Origin: CAVPJW01 sp963705525
Lineage (GTDB): Bacteria > Acidobacteriota > Vicinamibacteria > Vicinamibacterales > CAVPJW01
Direction: 5' to 3'
NCBI GenBank assembly: GCA_963705525.1
Contig: CAVPJW010000004.1
Location: forward strand, 620,001 to 684,000
DNA: 64,000 nt
Of this stretch, positions 16,783 to 25,071 are shown piece by piece. The notes beneath the pieces are model-generated. The model did not search any database. It was not told where the DNA came from and saw nothing but the letters and a program-made list of their open reading frames with translations. Each line of letters starts with the position of its first letter. Position 1 is the stretch's first letter. The translations under genes and the position numbers were made by a program.

Positions 16783-16814
16783 AGTATGTTAGGGCCCGTT
16801 GTCCCTAACATACT
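16783..16814. repeat. Perfect 12-base inverted repeat between regulator and ATPase genes
   Basis: AGTATGTTAGGG and CCCTAACATACT are separated by 8 bases, about 40 bases upstream of the ATPase start. The long perfect arms without a following T-run look like a protein-binding operator. It is also 112 bases after the stop of the sigma-54 activator gene, so a terminator role cannot be excluded. Confidence 0.6.
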
Positions 16815-16925
16815 CCGTTAAGCAGGAGTGGAACGGGCACTTCTCGCAAAATTTTTCAGGAAAATCCGGGAAGGTCCGAGATCACAATTTTGTAATTCCG
16901 GGAGGGCGGGCGACGGGCGAGAACC

Positions 16926-17993
16926 TTACCGGTACTCTTTGAACGGCAGCTGGCAGTTGTGCTTTCTGAGGAAATTCAGGAACCGCTTGTAATCGCGCTG
17001 CTCCATGTTGAACATGCGGGCGACGATCTTGTAGTTGCCGCGCGCTTCCTCGAGACCCTTCCTGACGAGGTCGCGCATGTTGGACCGCGTGATCTCCCGC
17101 TGCATATAGAGCGGATAGACGGCCGTCCAGAACGACTCGCGGTCCTCGACCAGCCGCTTGAACAGGTCGTCGGCGACGGTGCGGCGCCGTTCGCGCTTGG
17201 GACGAAGCCCGATGCCCTGCTGAGCGCGCACTTCCAGCGGAAGATCTTCCGGTCGGACAACCTCCTGCCGTCCGGTGACCACGAGCCGCTCGATGACGTT
17301 CTCGAGCTCGCGCACGTTGCCGGGCCACGAGTAGTCGTACATGAGTTTCGACGCTTCGGGCGAGATCGATCGCACGACGTGTCGGTTGTCCCTGGTGAAA
17401 CGCGCCAGGAAGTAGTCAACGAGGATCGGGATGTCCATTCGCCGCTCGCGCAGCGGCGCCACGGTCAGATGGATGACGTTGAGGCGATAAAAGAGATCTT
17501 CCCGGAAGGAGCCCTGGGCGATCATCTCGCGCAGGTTGCGGTTGGTCGCCGCGATGACGCGCACGTTGACGCGACTCCCCATCCGATCCGCGCCGACTTT
17601 CTGAATCTCGCCGGTCTCGAGAAAGCGAAGAAGAAGGCCCTGCATGCGCAGCGTCATCTCCCCGATCTCGTCCAGGAACATCGTGCCTTCGTCTGCAATC
17701 TCGAGTTTGCCAGGCTTGTCGCGATACGCGCCGGTGAAGCTGCCCTTGACGTGCCCGAAGAGATCCGATTCGAGGAGCGTTTCCGGCAGCCCCGCGCAGT
17801 TCACAGCCACGAACGGCCGCTGGGCGCGATTGCTGTGCGCGTGAATGCCGTGCGCGACGAGTTCCTTGCCGACGCCGCTCTCTCCGGTGACCAGAACCTT
17901 CGCGTCCGAACGGGCAATGCGCTCGATTTCCTGCTGGAGCTCCAGAATCGACGGACTCGACCCGATGAGTTGCACCTGACCGTTGTTTCTCAT
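16926..17993 (-). CDS. Sigma-54-dependent activator (enhancer-binding protein) without receiver domain
   Basis: The 355-residue AAA+ activator has Walker A G-E-S-G-V-G-K-E near residue 38, a sigma-54 contact loop G-S-F-T-G-A near 84 and Walker B G-T-M-F-L-D-E-I-G near 103. The loop carries Ser where the usual GAFTGA has Ala. Sensor motif A-T-N-R-N-L and R-E-D-L-F-Y-R-L-N-V are present. After the AAA+ core (to about 255) a linker leads to a C-terminal helix-turn-helix (A-R-G-N-Y-K-I-V-A-R-M-F-N-M-E). There is no N-terminal receiver, GAF or PAS domain, so it is either constitutive or controlled by a partner. Good sigma-54 sites occur at 35485 and 35518, and a weaker one at 10308. The ATG is preceded by TTGAGGGA. 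Confidence 0.92.
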   Translation of the reverse strand: MRNNGQVQLIGSSPSILELQQEIERIARSDAKVLVTGESGVGKELVAHGIHAHSNRAQRPFVAVNCAGLPETLLESDLFGHVKGSFTGAYRDKPGKLEIADEGTMFLDEIGEMTLRMQGLLLRFLETGEIQKVGADRMGSRVNVRVIAATNRNLREMIAQGSFREDLFYRLNVIHLTVAPLRERRMDIPILVDYFLARFTRDNRHVVRSISPEASKLMYDYSWPGNVRELENVIERLVVTGRQEVVRPEDLPLEVRAQQGIGLRPKRERRRTVADDLFKRLVEDRESFWTAVYPLYMQREITRSNMRDLVRKGLEEARGNYKIVARMFNMEQRDYKRFLNFLRKHNCQLPFKEYR

Positions 17994-18047
17994 TCCCTCA
18001 ATCCTTGCACTTCCATCCCTTGAGACCGGACCGTGCGCCGAGCCTTT

Positions 18048-18389
18048 CTAACTCGCCGCCTTGGCGAGAAATCGCTCGAGATGCTGACGGCTCTGCTCAT
18101 CGAGCGATGTGAACACCGCGCCAAACCCCGACGGCCGCTCCGGAAAGTCGGCCGGCGGAGGATCCGCGTGGCGGCACACCGTGATTTCCGCTTCGAAGGT
18201 GTCCTGATCGAGCACGCCCTGAAGGCGGCCCTTCGCACCGACGCGGGCCGGCGCTTCCGATGACAACAGGACGCCCGACAGGCTGACATCGAGGAGCCTG
18301 ACCTGAACCTTGACCTTCAGTCCGAGCTCGTGACCCGCGGGCAGGGTCACACGGGGGCTCCGTCGTCGTTCAACGAATTCTGTCGCCAT
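18048..18389 (-). CDS. PilZ-domain protein (distal)
   Basis: The 113-residue protein is a single PilZ domain. It has the c-di-GMP-binding R-R-R-S-P-R near residue 8 and D-V-S-L-S-G-V-L-L near 34, matching RxxxR and (D/N)xSxxG. It lacks other domains and would act as a small cytoplasmic c-di-GMP sensor. It lies 3 bases after the upstream PilZ gene and 54 bases before the sigma-54 activator, so the three probably share a transcript. Confidence 0.85.
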   Translation of the reverse strand: MATEFVERRRSPRVTLPAGHELGLKVKVQVRLLDVSLSGVLLSSEAPARVGAKGRLQGVLDQDTFEAEITVCRHADPPPADFPERPSGFGAVFTSLDEQSRQHLERFLAKAAS

Positions 18390-18392
18390 GGC

Positions 18393-18749
18393 CTAGTGTT
18401 GCGCTGGAGGCGCACCGCTGGCGGTGAGCCAGGTATCGATCCGGTCGAGCATGCCGGCCGGCAATCGCAAAAACTCCACTCCGATCAGGTAGCGCGGCTC
18501 CCCTCCAGGCGCGGTCGCGGCCGTGACGTGTCGGACACGCATCTCGGTCTCGCACCGTTCATCCGCGTGAAGGACCACGACCCGGTGAATCGAATCCACC
18601 GACAGGGACACGCGCGATTCGATGAGGGCGCCGTCCCGGGCGACGTTCCGGAGTGTCAGCGGCGTGATCGTTTCGAAGGTGCCCCACAGCTCGCCGACGA
18701 CGTCGAATCGTGCACGGCCTCGTCGGTCACCCAGCTTTCGTCTCGACAT
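18393..18749 (-). CDS. PilZ-domain protein (proximal)
   Basis: The 118-residue PilZ-like protein has R-R-G-R-A-R-F near residue 9 for the RxxxR switch. Its second motif is degenerate: N-V-A-R-D-G-A-L near 34, where (D/N)xSxxG is expected. Binding of c-di-GMP is therefore less certain than for its downstream neighbour, and it may have diverged to a partner-binding role. It is the first gene of the set running into the second PilZ gene and the sigma-54 activator. Confidence 0.75.
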   Translation of the reverse strand: MSRRKLGDRRGRARFDVVGELWGTFETITPLTLRNVARDGALIESRVSLSVDSIHRVVVLHADERCETEMRVRHVTAATAPGGEPRYLIGVEFLRLPAGMLDRIDTWLTASGAPPAQH

Positions 18750-19386
18750 ACGTGTTGTCGGAACAAACTGACGCGGTCACCGCTCTGATGAGGCCGGCGA
18801 AGGATGTCGCCATCGAGCGCTCACGCGGCGCACGTGCACCGCCGTCCAAGGGGCTCGCAAAGTCACCTTGGCGCCTGCCTTTTGGTGCAAGGAAGCCGCC
18901 ACTCAATACGGATGGGGCTGATTCCTCTAAAAATGGCCTGTCAGCAATGACTTAGCGGTTTCACGAGCGACCCGGATTATAGCTCAGGTGTTCCAGAATC
19001 AAACGGATCCAGATCGATTAAGCCGAAAATCGCAGATTAAAGTCTCCCTCATGATGCTATTTCGGCGCGGCAAGAGAAACTCTACAGCCCTTCCTCGGAC
19101 CAGGTGTCGGTGGACCGAATGCCTGAGGCGAGCGAGCCCCAGGCAGCATGAAATGCGCGGAAATGCACGAAATGTCACGGCCTGGTCTTGACAAGCGCGC
19201 AACGGGGATGTAAAGACGGAGCAGGCACACAACACCATTCGTTGCGAGTTTCCAGCAGCCAGACGGTTTCGACCGTCCCCCAACTGAACATCTGTGCGTG
19301 AGTCGGGGCCGTCCGAGAATACCTGATGCCTGGGCTGGCTTTACAGATGTCTGCAGGTTCGCGCGTTGACGTGAGAAGGGGGATTC
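18750..19386. other. Divergent intergenic region of 637 bases
   Basis: No convincing gene is present; the frames open here look like chance. The gap separates the PilZ genes (-) from the receiver gene (+). It holds three GAAATG copies (19151-19175). A TTGACA at 19189 is followed 16 bases later by a poor -10 (TAAAGA). Confidence 0.5.
19151..19175 (+). repeat. Three direct GAAATG copies at 9-10 base spacing
   Basis: GAAATG starts at 19151, 19161 and 19170, close to one helical turn apart, about 215 bases upstream of the receiver gene. The spacing suggests a protein-binding array, but the word is short and could be chance. Confidence 0.35.
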
Positions 19387-19761
19387 TTGTCCAAGATTCT
19401 TGTCGTCGATGATGATCAGGGATCGCTCAAGGGAATGGTCGAGCTCCTGAAGCGATCCGGCTATGAGGCGAGTGGCGCAGCCGACTTCGACGAAGCCAAG
19501 CGCGTCTTGGCGCTCGACCCGCCCAACTTGTTGATCGTCGATGTTCGGCTCGGCGCCTTCAACGGTCTCCACCTCGTCGTCAGGCAGCGATCGCTCTACC
19601 CCGATCGTCCGATCATCGTGATCACCGGCTTCTACGACTCGGTGCTCGAAGCCGAGGCCGAAAGGGCCGGCGCCGCGTACGTGGCCAAGCCCATCGAGCC
19701 GGCCGTCTTCCTCGAGATGGTGGCGAAGCTCCTGCCGGCGGAAGCGCGCACGGGGAACTAG
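19387..19761 (+). CDS. Stand-alone response-regulator receiver protein
   Basis: The 124-residue CheY-like receiver has acidic pocket D8-D9-D10, phospho-acceptor D52 in L-I-V-D-V-R, T80 in V-I-T-G and K101 in A-K-P-I-E. All key residues are present and there is no output domain. The start is a TTG preceded by AAGGGGG. No histidine kinase is in the window, so its partner is elsewhere. It could signal to the receiver-less sigma-54 activator or the PilZ proteins nearby, but this is only proximity. Confidence 0.88.
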   Translation: MSKILVVDDDQGSLKGMVELLKRSGYEASGAADFDEAKRVLALDPPNLLIVDVRLGAFNGLHLVVRQRSLYPDRPIIVITGFYDSVLEAEAERAGAAYVAKPIEPAVFLEMVAKLLPAEARTGN

Positions 19762-19799
19762 TGAACTTCGTCAGTTCTTAGTTCTTGAGTGCTTAGTTC
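19762..19799. repeat. AGTTCTTAG word repeats between convergent genes
   Basis: The 38-base spacer between the receiver and RNase G stop codons contains AGTTCTTAG and close variants three times. It belongs to the set of word-repetitive intergenic spacers also seen at 25917, 30539 and 32461. Confidence 0.4.
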
Positions 19800-21347
19800 T
19801 TAGACGGCCATTACGTCGAACTGTTCATGGTGCAGGTGGACGTCGGGCCGCACCGTGACGTCCTTCCCCAACGCCTGCTTCAGATCGCGGAGCACGCCGC
19901 TCTCCTCTTCCTTCAGCGCCCGCGCGATATCGGGATTCACGCGCAGCACCAGGCTATGGCCGTTCAAGTCGGCGCCGAGCTTTTTCACCTCTGCGAGAAT
20001 TTCGAAGCAAATCGTCGCGCTCGACTTGATCACGCCGCTCCCGGAACAGTAGGGGCACGGCTCGGTAAGGACGCGTTCGAGGCTCTGTTTCACGCGCTTG
20101 CGCGTGATGATGACGAGGCCGAAATCGGACACCTGCAGCGCCTTTGAGGGCGACCGATCCTTGCGCAACTCCTGGTCGAGCGCCTGAAAGACACGCTGCC
20201 GGTTCTTGCGCTCTTCCATGTCGATGACGTCGAGCACGATGATCCCGCCCAGGTCGCGGAGGCGAATCTGGCGGACGATCTCCTTGACGGCCTCGAGGTT
20301 GGTCTTGACGATGGTGTCTTCGAGCCTGCCGGTGCGCTTGCCGACATAGCGGCCGGTGTTCACGTCAATCGCGACGAGCGCTTCGGTCTGGTTGATCACG
20401 ATCGATCCGCCTGACTTCAGCCACACCTTGCTCCTGAGCGCCTTGTCGATCTCCGCCTGGACGCCGTACTCCTCGAAGATCGGGAACGGCTTCGAATAGA
20501 GCTTTACCCTCGGGGCGAGGTTCGGCATGAAGCGCTCGATCAACTCGACCACGCGCCGGTACTCCACCTCGTTGTCGATGCGAATCGCCGAAAAGTCGTC
20601 GGTCAGAAGATCACGGAGCAGCTTGGCGACGAGGCTCTCTTCCTGGTAGACGACTGCCGGGGCGCGCGACGACTCCGCCTTCTGTCTGATGCCGTTCCAG
20701 ATCCTGTTGAAGTATTCGAGGTCGCTGACGATGTCTTCCTTGGGACGACCGCCGGCGGCGGTGCGAATGATGATGCCGCCGGTGAACCCGTGCTGTTCGC
20801 GAAACTCGCGGACGATGCCGCGCAGGCGTGAGCGTTCTTCCCTGGCGTCGATCTTCCGTGACACGCCCACGTGATCGACCGTCGGCATGAAGACCAGGAA
20901 CCGGCCGGCCAGCGTGGCGTGCGACGTCAGCCGGGCGCCTTTCGTGCCCAGCGGCTCCTTGGCGATCTGGACGATGATCTCCTGGCCTTCCTTCAGGAGG
21001 TCTTCGATCTTGGGTTCGGGTCCGCGCTCGCGCTCGCGTTCCTTCTTCCCGCCGCCGTTTCCGGGCTGCCGCTCGTCCTCGTCATCGTCGGCGCCGCCCA
21101 GTCGTTCAAACTCGTCGATCGTGTCAACAACATCCGAGACGTAGAGGAACCCGTCCCGCTCGAGCCCGATATCGACGAAGGCTGACTGCATCCCTGGAAG
21201 CACCTTCGAGACGCGGCCTTTGTAGATGTTCCCGACCACGCCACGCTGCCGCTCGCGCTCGACGAAAATCTCCGCCACCAGATCGTCCTCGATGATAGCC
21301 ACCATCGTTTCGTGGCCATTCGAGGAGATGATCATCTCCTTGCTCAT
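19800..21347 (-). CDS. rng: Ribonuclease G/E family endoribonuclease
   Basis: The 515-residue protein of RNase G size processes rRNA and decays mRNA. An S1 domain (about residues 35-135) is split by an acidic/basic low-complexity insert (D-D-D-E-D-E-R followed by K-K-E-R-E-R-E-R). The DNase-I-like catalytic core has the two Mg-binding aspartates, in A-I-D-V-N-T-G near 326 and V-L-D-V-I-D-M near 370. The zinc-link C-P-Y-C-S-G lies near 430. There is no RNase E-type degradosome tail. It lies downstream of rodA, after a 196-base spacer in which I see no convincing gene. A GGTGGAG site precedes the ATG. Confidence 0.93.
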   Translation of the reverse strand: MSKEMIISSNGHETMVAIIEDDLVAEIFVERERQRGVVGNIYKGRVSKVLPGMQSAFVDIGLERDGFLYVSDVVDTIDEFERLGGADDDEDERQPGNGGGKKERERERGPEPKIEDLLKEGQEIIVQIAKEPLGTKGARLTSHATLAGRFLVFMPTVDHVGVSRKIDAREERSRLRGIVREFREQHGFTGGIIIRTAAGGRPKEDIVSDLEYFNRIWNGIRQKAESSRAPAVVYQEESLVAKLLRDLLTDDFSAIRIDNEVEYRRVVELIERFMPNLAPRVKLYSKPFPIFEEYGVQAEIDKALRSKVWLKSGGSIVINQTEALVAIDVNTGRYVGKRTGRLEDTIVKTNLEAVKEIVRQIRLRDLGGIIVLDVIDMEERKNRQRVFQALDQELRKDRSPSKALQVSDFGLVIITRKRVKQSLERVLTEPCPYCSGSGVIKSSATICFEILAEVKKLGADLNGHSLVLRVNPDIARALKEEESGVLRDLKQALGKDVTVRPDVHLHHEQFDVMAV

Positions 21348-21543
21348 TCGTCAAACTCCACCAGAACGCGCGCGACGAACAGCGCCTGACAATCACGACC
21401 GTCCAGCACACGATACTCATCAGAACGATGAGCGGGATGTTGGCCATCGAGGTCATTTGCAGTGTCCCATCATCCGCGTTTGGAAAATCTCAGGGCTTCG
21501 CCGGCTGGCGCAGGTCGCGTCCCGCACCGCACCCGAGGAGCCC

Positions 21544-22644
21544 TCAGTTGGTAAACCTGCGCATGCGAACATTGAGGATCAGCCCGAACCCAGCCAGGGT
21601 CGCGATCATCGAGGATCCTCCGTAGCTCATCAGCGGGAGCGTCAGCCCTTTCACTGGCGCCAGTCCCGCCGACATCGTGATGTTGTAAACCACCTGAAAC
21701 GTAAAGCTCGCCAGGATGCCCAGCACGAGGTACGTGCCGATCCGGTCCTTCGCGAGCCGTGCCGCGTCGAGTGCCCGCACGATCACGAAGAGGTACAGCG
21801 CGAGCGCGACGAGCACCCCGGCAAATCCCTGTTCCTCCGCCAGCACCGAGAAGACGAAGTCGTTGTGCGCAACGGGTAGAAACCGCAACTGCCCCTGCGT
21901 ACCGTTTCGGAAGCCCTTCCCCCACAGCCCGCCCGAACCGACCGTGATGCGGGCCTGAATCTGCTGATAACCGGCGCCCTTGGCATCCTGCGACGGATTC
22001 AGGAACGTCGAGATGCGGGTCTTCTGGTAGTCCTTGAGCGCAAAGCGCCAGGCGACGGGCGCGACCAGGACACCGACCAGCAACAGGATACCCAGAATCT
22101 TCATGCGCATGCCGGCAAGATACGCAATGGCGAGATAGACAGGGATGAGCGTCACGGCCGTCCCCAGGTCGGGCTGCCTGGCTATCAGCAGCAGCGGGAG
22201 AAGCGTCAAGCCGCCCGCCATCACGAGGTCGCCGTTCGACGGCGCCGTCCGTCGAAGCTCACCGAACATCTTCGCCAGCACCAGCGCGACGCCGATCTTC
22301 GCGAACTCGGACGGCTGCAGGTTGAACGGCCCGAGCGGAATCCAGCGCCGTGCCCCCATCATGACCGCCCCGAGAAACAACACATACACCAGCAGGGCGA
22401 GCAGGGCCAGGTAGACGAGGTGCGACTTGTCGGCGAACGATCGATAGTCCACGAGCAGACAGACAACCATCGCGATGAGGCCGAGCGCAATCGCATACAG
22501 CTGCGTCATGAAGAGGTGCGAGTTCGAACTGCGGGTGGGATCGCCCGTGATGCTGTAGATCATCGTGACGCCGATGCCGCAGAGGGCGAACACGGCGGCG
22601 ATGAGCAGCCAATCGATGTGGAAATACAGCCGGCGTTCGAGCAT
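21544..22644 (-). CDS. rodA: Rod-shape SEDS peptidoglycan glycosyltransferase RodA
   Basis: The 366-residue SEDS protein has ten or so membrane helices. It polymerises lipid II glycan strands for side-wall growth together with PBP2. Family marks visible are G-A-R-R-W-I-P-L-G in the first half, the F-L-N-P-S-Q-D-A-K-G-A-G-Y-Q loop, and V-G-S-G-G-L-W-G-K-G-F. The C-terminal L-P-L-M-S-Y-G-G-S-S is also present. It begins 6 bases after mrdA and is the end of the mreB-mreC-mreD-mrdA-rodA order usual for the elongasome. Confidence 0.95.
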   Translation of the reverse strand: MLERRLYFHIDWLLIAAVFALCGIGVTMIYSITGDPTRSSNSHLFMTQLYAIALGLIAMVVCLLVDYRSFADKSHLVYLALLALLVYVLFLGAVMMGARRWIPLGPFNLQPSEFAKIGVALVLAKMFGELRRTAPSNGDLVMAGGLTLLPLLLIARQPDLGTAVTLIPVYLAIAYLAGMRMKILGILLLVGVLVAPVAWRFALKDYQKTRISTFLNPSQDAKGAGYQQIQARITVGSGGLWGKGFRNGTQGQLRFLPVAHNDFVFSVLAEEQGFAGVLVALALYLFVIVRALDAARLAKDRIGTYLVLGILASFTFQVVYNITMSAGLAPVKGLTLPLMSYGGSSMIATLAGFGLILNVRMRRFTN

Positions 22645-22650
22645 AAGTCC

Positions 22651-24543
22651 CTACGGTTGCGACGCGACGAGCATCGGGCGGTCAGTCGTGGCCGCAATGG
22701 CCGGTCCAGTCGGGGTCTGTTCCGGGAATGCCGGCAGCGGGCGCCCTTCCTTCTTGGCAAAGTATGTTTCCATCACGTACTTCGCAATCGGCGCCGCAAG
22801 GTATCCGTGCTCGGCGTGCTCGGCGAGAATGGCGCCAGCGATCTCCGGGTTGTCCCGCGGCGCAAAAAACACGAACCAGCCGTGATCGCGAAGGTCTTTG
22901 TCGGTCCGTCCCGCCGCCTGCTTGCCGCCTTGAATCGAAATCACCTGCGCGGTGCCGGTTTTTCCGGCCACGTCGTACCCCGGGATCTTCCCGCGCACGC
23001 CGGTCCCGGCGCCGTTGACGACCATCCACAGCCCATCGTGCAGCGCCGAAATCGTCTCGGGTCTCATCCGGTTGACGGTCATGGGTTCGGGCTCCGCGAC
23101 CGTCTTCCAGCCGCTGCCCTCGTCCACGGCTCGGAGGACATGCGGCCTGACGCGCGTGCCGCCATTCGCGACAGTCGACATCATCACGGCCATGGAAATC
23201 GGCGTCACCGAGACCTGTCCCTGACCGATCGACACCGAGATGGTCTCGCCCGCGTACCACTTCTCGCCGGTCTTCGCACGCTTCCACTCGGTGGACGGCA
23301 CGATGCCTTCGATCTCATTGGGCAGATCGATGCCGGTCTTCTCACCCAGCCCGAGCGCCGTCGCCCACTTGTGCATCCGATCGATGCCCACCATGTTCCC
23401 CAGCGTGTAGAAGTACACGTTGCAGGACTTCTCGATCGCGTGCCGCATGTCCACCGTGCCGTGGCCGCCTGCCAGGTGACACTTGAAGTACCGTCCGTAG
23501 AAATACGCGCCGCCCGGGCAGTAGACCTTGAAGTCCGGCGTGACGAGCCCTTCCTGGAGCGCCGCGGTCGCCACCGCGATCTTGAACGTCGAACCGGGCG
23601 AGTAACGACCCTGAATCGTGCGGTTCTGCAGGGGCTTGAGCTTGTCCGCGTTGAGCGCCGACCAGGTCGTGCGATTGATACCCGCGGCAAACGCGTTGGG
23701 GTCGTACGCCGGCAGACTGACCAGGCTCAGGACCTCTCCAGAGCGGGGATCGAGCACCACCGCCGATCCCCAGTAGCCGAGCGCCTTGAAGGCATCCTCA
23801 GCGGCTCTCTGGAGATCGTAGTCGATCGTCAGCTGCACGCGGCGGCCCTCGATCGGAGGAGTTTCCTCGAGCGTTCGGATTTCGCGTCCGACGCTGTTGA
23901 CGACCACGCGGCGCGCGCCATCCTCCCCCATCAGCAGCTTGTTGTAGACCTTCTCGACGCCGGACTGACCGATGATCGCGCCGCTCGCCACGCCTTCAAC
24001 GGCGAGCTGGGCGTCGCTCACTTCTCCAACGTAGCCGAACAAATGCGCCGCCAGTTCGTCTGTGGGATACCGGCGCGTGGGGACTCGCTCGACGATGACG
24101 TCGGGAAGTTCGAAGTCAAGCCGGCGTGCCGTCACCGCCGCCACCTGTGCGAGCGATGCATCTTCGATGACGACGAGAGGCCGATAGGCAGGTTCGCGCC
24201 GGTGGCGTTCGACAAGCTCGCGCAGGCGTTGTTCGTCGACACCCGCGACGGCGGCCAGCATGCGCACCGCGCGACCGAGGTCTCTCGTATGCTCTCGCAC
24301 GATGGAGATGTTGTACGCCTGACGGTTCTCGACCAGGACACGTCCATCGCGATCGAAGAGCACGCCTCTCGGCGCCCGAAGCGCCAGCGTCCGCTGGTGG
24401 TTGTTTTCCGCAAGCTCCTGAAACTTCGCGTGTTCGACAACCTGGAGGAACCAGAAGCTCAGCGCGAGAATCGAAAAGAGTACGGTCACGCCGCCCTGAA
24501 GCGCCGACAACCTGGACTGAACAGTCTTGCGATCTTCTGCCAC
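22651..24543 (-). CDS. mrdA: Penicillin-binding protein 2 (elongasome transpeptidase)
   Basis: The 630-residue class B PBP has one N-terminal membrane helix (about residues 17-35), a dimerisation/pedestal region and a transpeptidase domain. Active-site motifs are S-T-F-K near 315 (SxxK), S-C-N near 373 and K-T-G-T near 522. It cross-links peptidoglycan for cell elongation in the periplasm, activated by MreC. It sits between mreD (3 bases upstream) and rodA (6 bases downstream). Length and motif spacing are normal for the family. Confidence 0.96.
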   Translation of the reverse strand: MAEDRKTVQSRLSALQGGVTVLFSILALSFWFLQVVEHAKFQELAENNHQRTLALRAPRGVLFDRDGRVLVENRQAYNISIVREHTRDLGRAVRMLAAVAGVDEQRLRELVERHRREPAYRPLVVIEDASLAQVAAVTARRLDFELPDVIVERVPTRRYPTDELAAHLFGYVGEVSDAQLAVEGVASGAIIGQSGVEKVYNKLLMGEDGARRVVVNSVGREIRTLEETPPIEGRRVQLTIDYDLQRAAEDAFKALGYWGSAVVLDPRSGEVLSLVSLPAYDPNAFAAGINRTTWSALNADKLKPLQNRTIQGRYSPGSTFKIAVATAALQEGLVTPDFKVYCPGGAYFYGRYFKCHLAGGHGTVDMRHAIEKSCNVYFYTLGNMVGIDRMHKWATALGLGEKTGIDLPNEIEGIVPSTEWKRAKTGEKWYAGETISVSIGQGQVSVTPISMAVMMSTVANGGTRVRPHVLRAVDEGSGWKTVAEPEPMTVNRMRPETISALHDGLWMVVNGAGTGVRGKIPGYDVAGKTGTAQVISIQGGKQAAGRTDKDLRDHGWFVFFAPRDNPEIAGAILAEHAEHGYLAAPIAKYVMETYFAKKEGRPLPAFPEQTPTGPAIAATTDRPMLVASQP

Positions 24544-24546
24544 GTC

Positions 24547-25071
24547 CTAATCCCTCAACTTGCGTGTGACGCGAAGGCCACGATCCGATCGGCGGCGGTC
24601 CCAGGCGCCTGGCAGAAACTCGCTCATCTGAAATGTCAGCATCCCAACCACGGCGTTCCCCGCCGACTGGCTGAGTACCGCCGTGTAGGGAGCGCCGTAA
24701 TTCCTCAGGTCGAGCAGCACGTAGAGTCCCAGAAAGATGGCCGAATGAAGCACCGTCGCCGCAAAGAACACCACGAACCGCGTGTAGGGCCGCGCCACGA
24801 TGAACTGGGTCCCGAGCACGCCCGCGATGAAGCCTACGACCGTCTTGGCGAGCCCGCCAATGCCAATAATGCCACTCGACAGGGCATCCTGGGCGAGACC
24901 CGCGATCGTCCCCGCCATGAGCCCCGTGACGGGCCCACCCACCAACCCCAGATATACGACAGCAACCAGCACCAGGTCCACTGCGGCGATGCCGCGGATC
25001 ACAAATCGAGCCATGGTGGTCTGGAGCGCCAGCGCGATGGCGACCGCCAGGAGCACCCACCCGGCCCTCAC
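24547..25071 (-). CDS. mreD: Rod-shape-determining membrane protein MreD
   Basis: The 174-residue protein has five or six hydrophobic helices, little sequence conservation and the right size. Position between mreC (4-base overlap) and mrdA identifies it as MreD. It is a small membrane subunit of the elongasome. A glycine-rich stretch (G-I-I-G-I-G-G-L-A-K) in the middle is typical of the family. Confidence 0.9.
   Translation of the reverse strand: MRAGWVLLAVAIALALQTTMARFVIRGIAAVDLVLVAVVYLGLVGGPVTGLMAGTIAGLAQDALSSGIIGIGGLAKTVVGFIAGVLGTQFIVARPYTRFVVFFAATVLHSAIFLGLYVLLDLRNYGAPYTAVLSQSAGNAVVGMLTFQMSEFLPGAWDRRRSDRGLRVTRKLRD

Noticed and set aside
16825..16850. A plus-strand sigma-54 promoter (TGGAACGGGCACTTCTCGC)
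   Set aside because: No GG-GC pair has the required 10-base spacing, and no plus-strand gene follows.
19189..19216. A sigma-70 promoter for the receiver gene (TTGACA-16-TAAAGA)
   Set aside because: The -10 matches only half of the consensus and the distance to the gene is about 170 bases.
21350..21456. A small membrane peptide gene between rodA and rng
   Set aside because: A hydrophobic start (M-A-N-I-P-L-I-V-L-M-S) is visible, but the frame has no stop before running deep into rng out of frame and no convincing ribosome site.
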